Assembly (NCBI GenBank): GCA_035530655.1 | Contig: DATKUK010000131.1 | Location: 1-64,000, forward strand | Direction: 5' to 3' | From: DATKUK01 sp035530655 | Lineage (GTDB): Bacteria > Planctomycetota > Phycisphaerae > UBA1845 > DATKUK01 | Length of the DNA: 64,000 nt | Shown here: piece by piece, positions 8,983 to 18,102 of the stretch | How positions within the stretch are numbered: the stretch's first letter is position 1 | How the letters are laid out: each line of letters starts with the position of its first letter | The notes under the pieces: model-generated | Database searches by the model: none | Told to the model about the DNA's origin: nothing | The model's input: only the letters and a program-made list of their open reading frames with translations | Position numbers and translations under genes: made by a program

Positions 8983-9744
8983 TCAGCTTGTAACCAGCAC
9001 GGACAGCCGCGCGGCTGTCACATACACGCCGACCGCCAGGAGAAACAGCACCTCACCCCAGCCAAAGCAGCCACGGCGAAGCGTGCGCACCGTTCCGTCG
9101 TAGCCCCGGGCCTGCATGGCCTGGTGGATCCGCTCGGCCTGTTCCAAGGTCCGCAGCAGCAGCACGCCGACGATCCCGCCAACCGCACGGAGGCGAAGCG
9201 TCACCGAGGCGTAGCCGCCAAGCCGCGCGTCGCGCGCCCGTCGCATCCGCATGGCCTGGTCGATCAACACGAACAGGTACCGATACAGGAATCCCAGTTG
9301 CATCACGAGCACTCGCGGCACGCCCAGGCGCTGGAGCCCGGCCAACAGGTCGCTAAAACGCGTGGTGCTGGTCAGGGCAATCAGCGCGCCCATGCCGAGC
9401 GTGAACTTGATCAGCACCGACGCGGCCACCAACCAGCCCCCCCGCACCCACGTGCCGGCGAACGGGCGAAGCTGTGCATCCCAGATCGGGTTGAAGGCGG
9501 CCAGGCAGACGACAAACGGCGAGACGATGAGTACCCGCTTCAGCACGAAGTTTAGTGGAATTCGACCCACGACGAGCATGGCCAGGGGCAGCACGGCGAA
9601 AGGGGCCAACGGCGCCAACTGGTACTTGGGCACGGAGACCAGAACGACGGTGTAGAGCAGGACCGCCACGACCTTGGCCCGGGCGTCGAGATCGTGGACC
9701 GGAGAATCCTGGTTGGCGTAGCGGTCGAGGTAGTCGTGGTGCAT
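8983..9744 (-). CDS. cbiQ: Cobalt/nickel ECF transporter transmembrane component CbiQ/NikQ
   Basis: A 253-aa integral membrane scaffold (T component) linking the ATPase to the metal-binding S component. The start DYLDRYANQDSPVHDLDARAK resembles the CbiQ N terminus, with a conserved D-x-R-xK segment before the first membrane helix. Further helices cover about 30-55, 65-85, 105-130 and 225-245. The two cytoplasmic coupling motifs appear as ARDARLG (near 165-171) and QAMQARGYDG (near 205-214), matching the A-R-G pattern of EcfT proteins. It starts 5 bases after the cbiM stop, so translation is probably coupled. Confidence 0.9.
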   Translation of the reverse strand: MHHDYLDRYANQDSPVHDLDARAKVVAVLLYTVVLVSVPKYQLAPLAPFAVLPLAMLVVGRIPLNFVLKRVLIVSPFVVCLAAFNPIWDAQLRPFAGTWVRGGWLVAASVLIKFTLGMGALIALTSTTRFSDLLAGLQRLGVPRVLVMQLGFLYRYLFVLIDQAMRMRRARDARLGGYASVTLRLRAVGGIVGVLLLRTLEQAERIHQAMQARGYDGTVRTLRRGCFGWGEVLFLLAVGVYVTAARLSVLVTS

Positions 9745-9749
9745 GCGAA

Positions 9750-10793
9750 TCAGGTGGCCCGGGCGGGTGCGGGCGCGTCACTGTCCGTCTTGCGGCGAAG
9801 TAACCGGGCGATCAAGTACGTTACGACCAACGTTACGATCGTGCCCACCAGGCCGGCGACGGTTTTGAGCGCCGTGTCGTCGCCGCCGTAATCGGGCAGC
9901 AGCGCGGCACGCTGCTGGAAGGCCTCGGCGCGGGCGGTCAGGCTCGATTCGTCGGGCGGTTCGACATAGGGCTGGAAGTGGGGGTCGGCGGGGCGCTCGG
10001 CGTAGGTCCACTCCAGGCCGTCGGGATAGGCACTGGCGGCATGGCTGATGAGCCCGCCGAGCACCATCGCAACGGCGGCCAGCGAACCGGCCACCACAGG
10101 CCAGCCGACACGCGTCCGCGTCGCCTTGGCCAGCAGCTCGGAACCCCGCAACGTATCGGGACGGATTCGATAGAGGTAGGCCACCACCGCGAAGGTGATC
10201 AGGCCCTCGACCGCACCGATCAACAGGTGCACGCCGATCATGGTCAGCAGGAACAACCTTAACGGCACGGTGATCACGCCTGCGGCGGCGGTCTCGAACG
10301 GAACACAGGCCGCACCGAGAACGACGCCCACAACCGACGCGGCGAAGGTGGCGGCGTAGAGGCGAGCGGCCCCCACGCCCTGCCGATGGCCCAGAACCGC
10401 GCGATACACCGCGTAGCCCACGTAGCAGGGAACCACACCCATGTTCAGGATGTTGGCCCCAAGTGCGAGCAGCCCGCCGTCCTGGAATATGAGGCACTGA
10501 ACGATCAGGATCGAGGCCATTACCAGCGTGCCTGCGTGCGGCCCGAGCACGATGGCCAGCAGAACCCCCCCGCCGAGGTGTCCGCTCGTGCCCGGCATGA
10601 AGGGCAGCGTGAAGTTGATCATCTGGGCGGCGAATACGAACGCACCCAGGACTCCCATCAGAGGGACCCTGGCCGGATCCAGGCTGCGTCGGGTCCGCCG
10701 GCACGCCACGCCCAGCAGACCGGCGGCCAGCAGAGCCAGCACGCCGGCCACGACCGGGGTCAGCAATTCGTTGGCCATATGCATCGCGAGCAT
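9750..10793 (-). CDS. cbiM: Cobalt/nickel ECF transporter substrate-binding component CbiM/NikM fused to a PDGLE (NikN-like) domain
   Basis: A 347-aa membrane protein that binds Co(II) or Ni(II) for import. Residues 4-10 read MHMANEL, matching the family N terminus MH(I/M), where the Met amine and His side chain are metal ligands. The core contains GTSGHLGGG, where a further His ligand is expected. After about residue 235, HAASAYPDGLEW marks a PDGLE domain with one more membrane helix, so the auxiliary N subunit is fused here. GGAGG lies 7 bases before ATG 10793, which would add Met-Leu-Ala ahead of the metal-binding Met; ATG 10784 gives the exact family N terminus but lacks a ribosome site. 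It is the first gene of the operon. Confidence 0.9.
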   Translation of the reverse strand: MLAMHMANELLTPVVAGVLALLAAGLLGVACRRTRRSLDPARVPLMGVLGAFVFAAQMINFTLPFMPGTSGHLGGGVLLAIVLGPHAGTLVMASILIVQCLIFQDGGLLALGANILNMGVVPCYVGYAVYRAVLGHRQGVGAARLYAATFAASVVGVVLGAACVPFETAAAGVITVPLRLFLLTMIGVHLLIGAVEGLITFAVVAYLYRIRPDTLRGSELLAKATRTRVGWPVVAGSLAAVAMVLGGLISHAASAYPDGLEWTYAERPADPHFQPYVEPPDESSLTARAEAFQQRAALLPDYGGDDTALKTVAGLVGTIVTLVVTYLIARLLRRKTDSDAPAPARAT

Positions 10794-10817
10794 TGACGGT
10801 CCTCCCTGCAACGACGT

Positions 10818-10836
10818 CACGATTTTAGGAATCGTG
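10818..10836. promoter_or_regulatory. Palindromic operator candidate between cbiM and mutS
   Basis: CACGATT-TTAGG-AATCGTG, two perfect 7-base arms around a 5-base spacer, lies 24 bases upstream of the first cbiM start. Position and symmetry suit a metalloregulator operator. It does not match the NikR GTATGA-N16-TCATAC consensus, so the regulator is unknown. Confidence 0.4.
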
Positions 10837-10964
10837 TCACCATCCGTCAAAGGCGGCTGGAGCATCGCTCCGGGGCGAGGCCATCGACGCCAGCCGGGCT
10901 GTATTTGCGTGCGGTTGCAGCCGGGCCTACATTGGTCTGCCAGGCTCGTTTCGCGGAATCGCCC

Positions 10965-13616
10965 ATGAAGACGCCATCGGCCAGACATCGACCGGCTCGC
11001 AGCGGCAGCCCGACCGCGCTGACACCGGCCATGCAGCAGTATGTCGAGCAAAAGGCCCAGGCGCCCGACGCGATCCTGCTGTTTCGCATGGGCGATTTCT
11101 ACGAGATGTTCTACGACGACGCCAAGACGGCTGCCCGCGTGCTGGGTCTGGCGTTGACCAGCCGCAGCAAGGCCGACAACCCCATCCCGCTGGCGGGCAT
11201 CCCCTACCACGCCCTCGAGACCTACCTGACGCGACTGGTGGCGGCCGGCTACAAGGTGGCCATCAGCGAGCAGGTGGAAGATCCCAAACAGGCCAAAGGC
11301 GTCGTTCGTCGCGAGATCGTCCGCATCGTCACACCGGGAACGCTCACCGACGAGGCCATGCTGGAGCGGGGAAAGAGCAACTACCTTGCGGCTGTCTGCC
11401 GCCAAGGTCCGCAGGCCGGCTTGGCGGCGGTTGAGGTGTCGACCGGCGAGTTCTGGGTGCAGCTTTGCGATGAGTCCGAGGCCGTCGACGAGCTGGTGCG
11501 TCTCAGGCCCAGCGAACTGCTGGTACCCGAAACGCCCATCGATCAGGACGAGCGTATCGTGCAGCGGTATCGGGAACTGACCGGCGGAGTCGTGTCGGCC
11601 CGACCTGCGCATGTGTTTGACGCCCATGACGCGGAGCGCACGCTGCACGAGCATTTCGGCGTGGCGACGCTGGAGGGGTTCGGTTTCGCCCGGGTGGACG
11701 CGTCGCTGTGTGCCGCTGCCGCCGCGATCGACTATCTGGCCGAGACGCAGAAGACGGCCTTGGGACAACTGACAGGCATCCGCCGTCGCGAGCAGAACGA
11801 CTTTGTGCGAATTGACGAGGCCACCTACCGATCGCTCGAGATCGAACAGACGCTGCGTGGTGACGACCGCAGTGCGTGCCTGTTACACGCCGTCGACCGC
11901 ACCAGCACCGCCATGGGGCGACGTCTGCTGCGCCGGTGGATCGGCTATCCGTTGCGCGACGGCGAGCAGATCACATCCCGGCAGGACGCCATCGCCGAAT
12001 TGAAGGCCGACACGTCGCGACTGGGGCGGCTGCGTGCCCTGCTGAGCGACCTAGCCGACGTCGAGCGGATCAGCGCGAGGCTCGGGCTTGGCCGGGCGAG
12101 CCCGCGCGACCTGGTGGGGTTGGGTCGATCGCTTCGGCTGCTGCCGAAATTTGAGGCCGTGCTGGAGGACGTCACCGCAGCGGCCCTGAGCGAGCAGCGG
12201 TCGGCGCTGTCGGGACTCTCCGACCTGGCCGATCTGCTGGAGCGGGCCTTACGGGCGGACGCATCGACCACGCTGCGCGAGGGCGGCGTGATTGCCGACG
12301 GCTACAACAGCGAACTGGACGAGTTGCGGACCATCGGCCGAGACGGGCAGCGATGGCTGGCCGAGTTTCAGGCGCGCGAGACCGAGCGGACGGGCATTCC
12401 CACTCTGAAAGTTGGATACAACAAGGTGTTCGGCTACTACATCGAGGTCACGCACGCCCAGCGCGACCGCGTGCCTGCCGATTACGTGCGGCGTCAGACG
12501 GTGCGCAATGCCGAACGCTACATCACCGACGAACTGAAGCAGTACGAGTCGAAGGTGTTGACGGCTGAGGATCGCGCCAAGGATCTGGAGATCCGCCTTT
12601 TCGAGGAGCTGCGCAGGCAGGCGGCAGAGTACGTGCCGCGCTTGCAGCAGGCAGCGGGCGGACTGGCGACGATCGACGTGCTGGCCGGCCTGGCCCAGAT
12701 CGCGATCGAGCGACGTTACTGCCGCCCCGAGGTAGCCGACCAGAACGTGCTGGAGATCGTGGACGGGCGACACCCCGTGCTCGAGCAGGCCCTGGCCCAG
12801 CGGTTCGTGCCCAACGACTGCCAGCTCGACGAGCACGCGTCGCGCCTGGCGCTGATCACGGGCCCGAACATGGCCGGCAAGAGCACCTACATACGGCAGG
12901 TGGCGCTTCTGGTGCTGCTGGCCCAAACGGGCTCGTTCGTGCCTGCGCGATCGATGCGCTTCGGGCTGGTCGATCGCATCTTCACGCGCGTCGGCGCCAG
13001 CGATGAGATCGCTCGCGGGCAGAGCACCTTCATGGTCGAGATGGTGGAGACGGCCAACATCCTCAACAATGCCACCGAAGCGTCGCTGGTGGTGCTGGAC
13101 GAAGTGGGTCGCGGCACGAGCACATACGACGGGCTTGCGCTGGCGTGGGCCATCACCGAACACATCGCCGCCAACATCGGCTGCCGCACGCTGTTCGCCA
13201 CCCACTACCACGAGCTGACCGATCTGGCAGACCTGCTCGAGGGCGTGGTCAACTACAACGTGGCCGTGCGAGAGTGGCAGGATCAGGTGGTGTTTCTGTA
13301 TCGCATCATGCCCGGGCGCACCGACAAGAGTTACGGGATTCACGTTGCCCAGCTTGCCGGCGTGCCGCAATCGGTGGTGGCGCGGAGCCGCACCGTCCTG
13401 GCCCAACTGGAGCAAGGCTTCAGCCGCCGGTCGCAGGAGGGCCCGATCCGCGACGACTCTCGCTCGGGCACTCAGCAAATGTGGCTCTTTGGCGACCCGC
13501 AGGCTGAGCTGCTGGACCGCCTCGGCCAGATCGACGCCGACCAGATCGCACCCATACAGGCTTTGCAGACGCTCAGGGACCTGGGCGAACAGGCGCGACG
13601 CCTGCGCGAGTCGTAG
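10965..13616 (+). CDS. mutS: DNA mismatch repair protein MutS
   Basis: An 883-aa protein that recognises base mispairs and small loops, then recruits MutL. The mismatch-wedging F-x-E motif is present as FYE at 46-48. Connector, lever and clamp domains follow in order. The ATPase domain has Walker A GPNMAGKS at 633-640, the ST-rich segment FMVEMVE, Walker B VVLDEVGRGTSTYDG and FATHYHELTDL. The C-terminal tail (PIQALQTLRDLGEQ) matches the tetramerisation region of full-length bacterial MutS. Start: ATG at 10965 (MKTPSARHRP) is the first Met before conserved sequence; no clear ribosome site is present. It is divergent from the metal importer. No mutL lies nearby. Confidence 0.97.
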   Translation: MKTPSARHRPARSGSPTALTPAMQQYVEQKAQAPDAILLFRMGDFYEMFYDDAKTAARVLGLALTSRSKADNPIPLAGIPYHALETYLTRLVAAGYKVAISEQVEDPKQAKGVVRREIVRIVTPGTLTDEAMLERGKSNYLAAVCRQGPQAGLAAVEVSTGEFWVQLCDESEAVDELVRLRPSELLVPETPIDQDERIVQRYRELTGGVVSARPAHVFDAHDAERTLHEHFGVATLEGFGFARVDASLCAAAAAIDYLAETQKTALGQLTGIRRREQNDFVRIDEATYRSLEIEQTLRGDDRSACLLHAVDRTSTAMGRRLLRRWIGYPLRDGEQITSRQDAIAELKADTSRLGRLRALLSDLADVERISARLGLGRASPRDLVGLGRSLRLLPKFEAVLEDVTAAALSEQRSALSGLSDLADLLERALRADASTTLREGGVIADGYNSELDELRTIGRDGQRWLAEFQARETERTGIPTLKVGYNKVFGYYIEVTHAQRDRVPADYVRRQTVRNAERYITDELKQYESKVLTAEDRAKDLEIRLFEELRRQAAEYVPRLQQAAGGLATIDVLAGLAQIAIERRYCRPEVADQNVLEIVDGRHPVLEQALAQRFVPNDCQLDEHASRLALITGPNMAGKSTYIRQVALLVLLAQTGSFVPARSMRFGLVDRIFTRVGASDEIARGQSTFMVEMVETANILNNATEASLVVLDEVGRGTSTYDGLALAWAITEHIAANIGCRTLFATHYHELTDLADLLEGVVNYNVAVREWQDQVVFLYRIMPGRTDKSYGIHVAQLAGVPQSVVARSRTVLAQLEQGFSRRSQEGPIRDDSRSGTQQMWLFGDPQAELLDRLGQIDADQIAPIQALQTLRDLGEQARRLRES

Positions 13617-13888
13617 CGGGTTGGTTTGCCGGCCCCAGGGAATGACCGTGCAGCCTGTGGGGGTTTGGCGGGGCCGAGGGTTTGCCGGCCAGCCCGGTCA
13701 CTTGCGTCCGCGCCGCGCTGCGGGGCGATCCATAGACCAGGGCACCGCGTTCGTCGGGCGACAGACCCCCTTCCTGCTGAAATCGCTTGAATCAAGTTCG
13801 CCCGCGGGGATACTCTAGCAGTAGGCGCTCTGCATCACGCAGGCGATCGGGCCGTTCGAGTCGCTTGGTTCAGGAGACTTTACCAGCG

Positions 13889-16513
13889 ATGGTTGATTCG
13901 CACCTTACCACCGGGCTGCCCGGGTTGGATCGCCTTTTGGGCGGGCTCATGCCCGGCGACAACCTTGTCTGGCAGGTGGATTCGGTTGATGACTACCTTC
14001 CGTTCGTCGAGCCCTGCCGCAAGGTGGCGGCGGCCACGGGGCGCAGACTCGTCTACTTCCGCTTCGCCAAACACGCACCCCTTCTGCCGGAGGGCCCGGA
14101 CGTCAACATTCATCGTCTCGAGCCGGAGGGCGGTTTCGAGAGATTCATCAGCGAGATCCACAAGGTGGTCCAGAACTCGGGGGACCGCGGCTTCCACGTC
14201 TTCGACTGCCTGTCCGATTTGGCGGCTGACTGGTACAGCGACCGGATGCTGGGCAATTTCTTCCGGCTGACGTGCCCCCACGTGTACGACGTTTCGGCCC
14301 TTGCTTACTTCGCGGTTCTGAAGAATCACCATTCGGTCCACGCGTCGGGAACCATTGCCGAGACGACGCAGATTCTCTTAGACGTGTACCGCCACCAATC
14401 CAAGCTGTACCTTCATCCGATCAAAGTGCAGCATCGCCACTCGCCCACCATGTTCATGCTTCACGCCTGGGAGAGGGATACGTTTCGGCCCGTCACGGAC
14501 AGCGCGACGATTTCCGAGATTCTGACCGCCACGCCGTGGGCCGCGTCCGAACCCGCTCGCTCGCGACTGGGGGTTTGGAGACGGGAGCTACTCGAAGCCG
14601 AGGACATGGCGGAGCAGGCTCGACGGAGCGGGCGGGCGCCGGACAGGGCGTCCGAACACACGAGAAGGCTCCTGCGGATGGCCGTGTCGCGCGACGAGCG
14701 GATTCTGCGCATGGCCAGCGAGTACTTTACGCTCGACGACATCCTGGCCATCTGGCGACGCATCATCGGCAGCGGGCTGATCGGCGGCAAGTCGGTCGGT
14801 ATGCTTCTGGCGCGGGCGATCCTGAATCAGGTTGACCGGCGCTGGGCCGAACTGCTCGAGACCCATGACTCCTTCTACATCGGGTCGGATGTGTTCTATA
14901 CCTATCTCGTGCAAAACGGATGCTGGTGGGTTCGTGCGAAGCAACGCGACCCGAACACGTTCCTCGAGGGTGCCGAGGAGGCGCGTCGCCGGATTCTGAC
15001 GGGCAGCTTCGCGCAGGACATGCTGTCGCAGTTTCTCGATATCCTGGACTACTTCGGGCAGTCGCCGATCATCGTTCGTTCCAGCAGTCTGCTCGAGGAC
15101 GCGTTCGGGAACTCATTCGCCGGCAAGTATGAGAGCGTTTTCTGTGCGAACCAGGGGTCGCGTGAGAAGCGCTTGGCTGACTTCACGTCGGCGGTTCGAA
15201 CCATCTACGCCAGCACCATGAGCGAAAACGCGCTGCGGTACCGCGCCCAGCGAGGCATTCTCGACCGGGACGAGCAGATGTCTCTTTTGGTGCAGCGGGT
15301 GTCCGGCTCGCTGCACGGGCGGCTGTTCTACCCGCAGGTCGCGGGCGTGGGGCTTTCGTTTAATCCCTATGTATGGAGCGACCAGATCGACCCGAAGGCG
15401 GGTGTGCTTCGTCTGGTCTTCGGCCTGGGGACGCGCGCCGTCGAGCGGTCGGACGATGATTACACGCGCGTGGTGGCCTTGAACGCCCCGGACCGTCGTC
15501 CCGAGGCGGGGCACGATCAGATCCGTCGCTATACCCAGCGGAAGGTTGACGTTTTAGATCTTGCGGCGAACCAACTGACCTCGGCCGAGTTCAGCCAGGT
15601 GGTCGAGCAGAGCCCCGACCTCCCGCTGAGAATCTTCGCCTCGCGCGACCCGGACCTGGAACGCCTGGCCGCCCACCGACCGACGGCAGACGCCTCCTCC
15701 TGGGCGCTTACATTCGAGCGGCTGCTGTCCGAAACGTCATTCGTCGCCGACATGAGGCAGATGCTTCAGACACTCCAGGCCGCCTACGGGTGCCCCGTCG
15801 ACGTCGAGTTTACGGCCAACTTCTCCGGGAAGAGAACGTACAGGATCAACCTGGTCCAGTGTCGTCCACTTCAGGTCGCCGGCAACGGGCACGGTGCCGA
15901 CCTCCCGAGCGATATCGAGAGGGACAAGCTGGTCTTCGACGCCCGCGGCGCCATCGTCGGACAGAGCCGCGGGATTCGCGTCGATCGACTCATTCAAGTG
16001 GTCCCGTCGGCCTACGGGCGCCTGTCCATCAGCGATCGTTACGCAATCGCGCGACTGATCGGCCGACTCATGCACCTGGAGACAGACAACCTGCCGGAAA
16101 ACATCATGCTCCTGGGACCCGGACGCTGGGGTACCACCACGCCACCCCTGGGCGTTCCCGTCTCGTTTGCGGAGATCTCCTCTGTTTCCGTACTGTGCGA
16201 GATCGTCGCTATGCGGGAGAATTTGATTCCCGACGTGTCACTGGGAACGCACTTCTTCAACGAAATGGTCGAGGCCGATATCCTCTATTTGGCGCTCTTC
16301 CCGGGACGCGAGGGCAACTTTCTGAACGAGGATTGGCTGGCCCGCGCCCCCAATAAGCTCGGTGCCCTGCTGCCGAACGCGGCCGGTCGCGCCGATGTCT
16401 TGCGCGTAATCGATGCCGCCGACCTCGACGGCGGCCGACAGATCAAGCTTGTGGCCGACAACCTAAAACAGAAGGCCGTCTGCTATCTCCAGCAAGGCGA
16501 AGATCCATCGTAG
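13889..16513 (+). CDS. KaiC/RecA-like domain fused to PEP/pyruvate-binding (PPDK N-terminal) domain
   Basis: An 874-aa protein. Residues 1 to about 215 read like a KaiC-type ATPase (TTGLPGLDRLLGGLMPGD), but the nucleotide loop lacks G-x-x-x-x-GK[TS], so it is probably degenerate. From about 290, GSGLIGGKSVGMLLARAIL opens a PPDK/PEP-synthase ATP-grasp domain with SPIIVRSSSLLEDAFGNSFAGKYES and ending in INLVQCRPLQ. The phosphohistidine swivelling domain and the PEP barrel of real dikinases are absent. A further domain of about 170 aa follows. From memory, similar proteins are annotated only as PEP/pyruvate-binding domain proteins; the substrate is unknown. Start: ATG at 13889; CAGGAGAC lies about 12 bases upstream, a little far. 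Confidence 0.8.
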   Translation: MVDSHLTTGLPGLDRLLGGLMPGDNLVWQVDSVDDYLPFVEPCRKVAAATGRRLVYFRFAKHAPLLPEGPDVNIHRLEPEGGFERFISEIHKVVQNSGDRGFHVFDCLSDLAADWYSDRMLGNFFRLTCPHVYDVSALAYFAVLKNHHSVHASGTIAETTQILLDVYRHQSKLYLHPIKVQHRHSPTMFMLHAWERDTFRPVTDSATISEILTATPWAASEPARSRLGVWRRELLEAEDMAEQARRSGRAPDRASEHTRRLLRMAVSRDERILRMASEYFTLDDILAIWRRIIGSGLIGGKSVGMLLARAILNQVDRRWAELLETHDSFYIGSDVFYTYLVQNGCWWVRAKQRDPNTFLEGAEEARRRILTGSFAQDMLSQFLDILDYFGQSPIIVRSSSLLEDAFGNSFAGKYESVFCANQGSREKRLADFTSAVRTIYASTMSENALRYRAQRGILDRDEQMSLLVQRVSGSLHGRLFYPQVAGVGLSFNPYVWSDQIDPKAGVLRLVFGLGTRAVERSDDDYTRVVALNAPDRRPEAGHDQIRRYTQRKVDVLDLAANQLTSAEFSQVVEQSPDLPLRIFASRDPDLERLAAHRPTADASSWALTFERLLSETSFVADMRQMLQTLQAAYGCPVDVEFTANFSGKRTYRINLVQCRPLQVAGNGHGADLPSDIERDKLVFDARGAIVGQSRGIRVDRLIQVVPSAYGRLSISDRYAIARLIGRLMHLETDNLPENIMLLGPGRWGTTTPPLGVPVSFAEISSVSVLCEIVAMRENLIPDVSLGTHFFNEMVEADILYLALFPGREGNFLNEDWLARAPNKLGALLPNAAGRADVLRVIDAADLDGGRQIKLVADNLKQKAVCYLQQGEDPS

Positions 16514-16552
16514 GCGTCCCGTGGCGGCTGCACTTCGCTTGGGTACTGCCCC

Positions 16553-17893
16553 TTACACCAGGCCCTGGTCGAGCATGGCATCGGCCACATTGACGAATCC
16601 CGCGATGTTGGCGCCCAGGACGTAATTGCCCGGCTCGCCGTATTCCTCGGCCGTGTTGGCCACCTGCGAGTGGATGGAGCGCATGATCGACTGGAGACGC
16701 GCGTCCACCTCCTCGCGAGGCCACGACGTGTGCTGCGAGTTCTGCGACATCTCGAGCCCGGACACGGCTACACCGCCGGCGTTGGCGGCCTTGCCCGGAC
16801 CGTAGAGGGTTTTCTTCTCGATGAACACGTCGACCCCATCGGGCTCGGTGGGCATGTTGGCCCCTTCTGCCACGACGAAGCAGCCGTTTTTCACGAGCGT
16901 TTTGGCGTCGGCGGCCGTCAGCTCGTTTTGCGTAGCCGACGGGAAGGCACAGTCGCAGGGCATATCCCAGGGCCGAGCCCTCTCCTTGTATTTCACTCCC
17001 GGGAATTTCTCCGCATACTCCCTGATCCGTCCTCGGCGAACGTTCTTGAGTTCCATCACGAAAGCCAGCTTCTCGGCGGATATGCCGTCCGGATCGTGGA
17101 TGGTTCCGTTCGAGTCGGACAGCGACACGCACTTGCCCCCCAACTCGTTGACCTTCTCCACCGTGTACTGTGCCACGTTGCCCGAGCCCGAGACCAGACA
17201 CGTCTTGCCCGCCAGGGAATCGCCGCGTGAGGCCAGCATCTCCTGTGCGAAGTACACCGCCCCGTAGCCCGTCGCTTCCGGGCGGATGAGCGAGCCGCCC
17301 CAGGCGAGCCCCTTACCGGTCAGCACGCCGGTAAACTCGTTGCGAATCCGCTTGTACTGCCCGAACAGATAACCGATCTCGCGCTCGCCCACGCCGATGT
17401 CGCCGGCAGGCACGTCCGTGTCCGGCCCGATGTGGCGGTACAACTCGGTCATGAACGATTGGCAGAACCGCATGACCTCGGCATCCGACTTGCCCTTGGG
17501 GTCAAAATCCGACCCGCCTTTGCCCCCCCCCATCGGCAATGTCGTCAGGGAGTTCTTGAGCACCTGCTCGAAGGCCAGGAATTTGAGGATGCCCAGGTAC
17601 ACGGTCGGGTGGAATCGAAGCCCCCCCTTGTAGGGCCCGATGGCACTGCTGAACTCGATGCGGAACCCACGATTGACCTGCACGCTGCCCCGGTCGTCGG
17701 ACCAAGGCACGCGGAACATAATCACCCGCTCAGGCTCGACGAACCGCTCCAGAACCCGGTTTTGCTCGTAGTGGGCGTTCCGCTCGAGGACCGGCCCGAG
17801 CGAGTCGAGAACTTCCTTAACGGCCTGGTGAAACTCCTGCTCACCGGGGTTGCGCCGCAACACGAGGTTCATCACGTCGTCTGCATAAGCCAT
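16553..17893 (-). CDS. gdhA: NADP-type glutamate dehydrogenase GdhA
   Basis: A 446-aa hexameric-type dehydrogenase interconverting 2-oxoglutarate plus ammonia and glutamate. Family motifs are in order: VQVNRGFRIEFSSAIGPYKGGLRFHP, the catalytic lysine segment LPMGGGKGGSDFDPKGKS, then FGQYKRIRNEFTGVLTGKG, and a Rossmann loop VSGSGNVAQYTVEK. Length and motifs match the roughly 450-aa NADP-dependent anabolic class of E. coli GdhA. Start: ATG at 17893, with AGGAGG 7 bases upstream. It diverges from a LysR regulator, and the intervening 209 bases carry a LysR-type box, so nitrogen-responsive control by that neighbour is likely. Confidence 0.96.
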   Translation of the reverse strand: MAYADDVMNLVLRRNPGEQEFHQAVKEVLDSLGPVLERNAHYEQNRVLERFVEPERVIMFRVPWSDDRGSVQVNRGFRIEFSSAIGPYKGGLRFHPTVYLGILKFLAFEQVLKNSLTTLPMGGGKGGSDFDPKGKSDAEVMRFCQSFMTELYRHIGPDTDVPAGDIGVGEREIGYLFGQYKRIRNEFTGVLTGKGLAWGGSLIRPEATGYGAVYFAQEMLASRGDSLAGKTCLVSGSGNVAQYTVEKVNELGGKCVSLSDSNGTIHDPDGISAEKLAFVMELKNVRRGRIREYAEKFPGVKYKERARPWDMPCDCAFPSATQNELTAADAKTLVKNGCFVVAEGANMPTEPDGVDVFIEKKTLYGPGKAANAGGVAVSGLEMSQNSQHTSWPREEVDARLQSIMRSIHSQVANTAEEYGEPGNYVLGANIAGFVNVADAMLDQGLV

Positions 17894-17977
17894 GGCTGTT
17901 CCTCCTGGATCGGTTTTCCTAATTGAGTCTGCGATCAGGCCCCGACAGAACCTGTTTGCCAAGTTCCTAGTTTGACG

Positions 17978-17996
17978 CCATACTATACAGGTATGG
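17978..17996. promoter_or_regulatory. LysR-type binding box (ATAC-N7-GTAT) in the gdhA/LysR intergenic region
   Basis: CCATAC-TATACAG-GTATGG has perfect 6-base arms and contains the T-N11-A core in its ATAC-N7-GTAT form, the classic recognition site of LysR-family regulators. It is 84 bases upstream of the gdhA start and 106 bases upstream of the LysR start. This is the expected place for divergent control and autoregulation. Confidence 0.65.
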
Positions 17997-18055
17997 AGCT
18001 ATCTGCGAAAGGGATAAAATAAGAAACCGTGCTTGTTTTCTGTCGCCCCTCGCAT

Positions 18056-18069
18056 CACTATTAATAGTG
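18056..18069. promoter_or_regulatory. Perfect 14-bp palindrome before the LysR gene
   Basis: CACTATTAATAGTG is fully self-complementary and sits in the most AT-rich part of the intergenic region, 33 bases before the regulator start. It may be a second, autoregulatory operator. It overlaps where a -10 region or transcript start would be expected. Confidence 0.4.
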
Positions 18070-18102
18070 TCTATTAGTTATGCTGATCGAAAGCGACCTG
18101 AA

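Noticed and set aside
10794..11768. Long upstream extension of the cbiM frame into mutS
   Set aside because: The frame stays open by chance, but a ribosome site and the family N terminus place the start at 10793 or 10784.
12249..13478. 409-aa open frame antisense to mutS
   Set aside because: No recognisable domain and the sense strand encodes all conserved MutS motifs.
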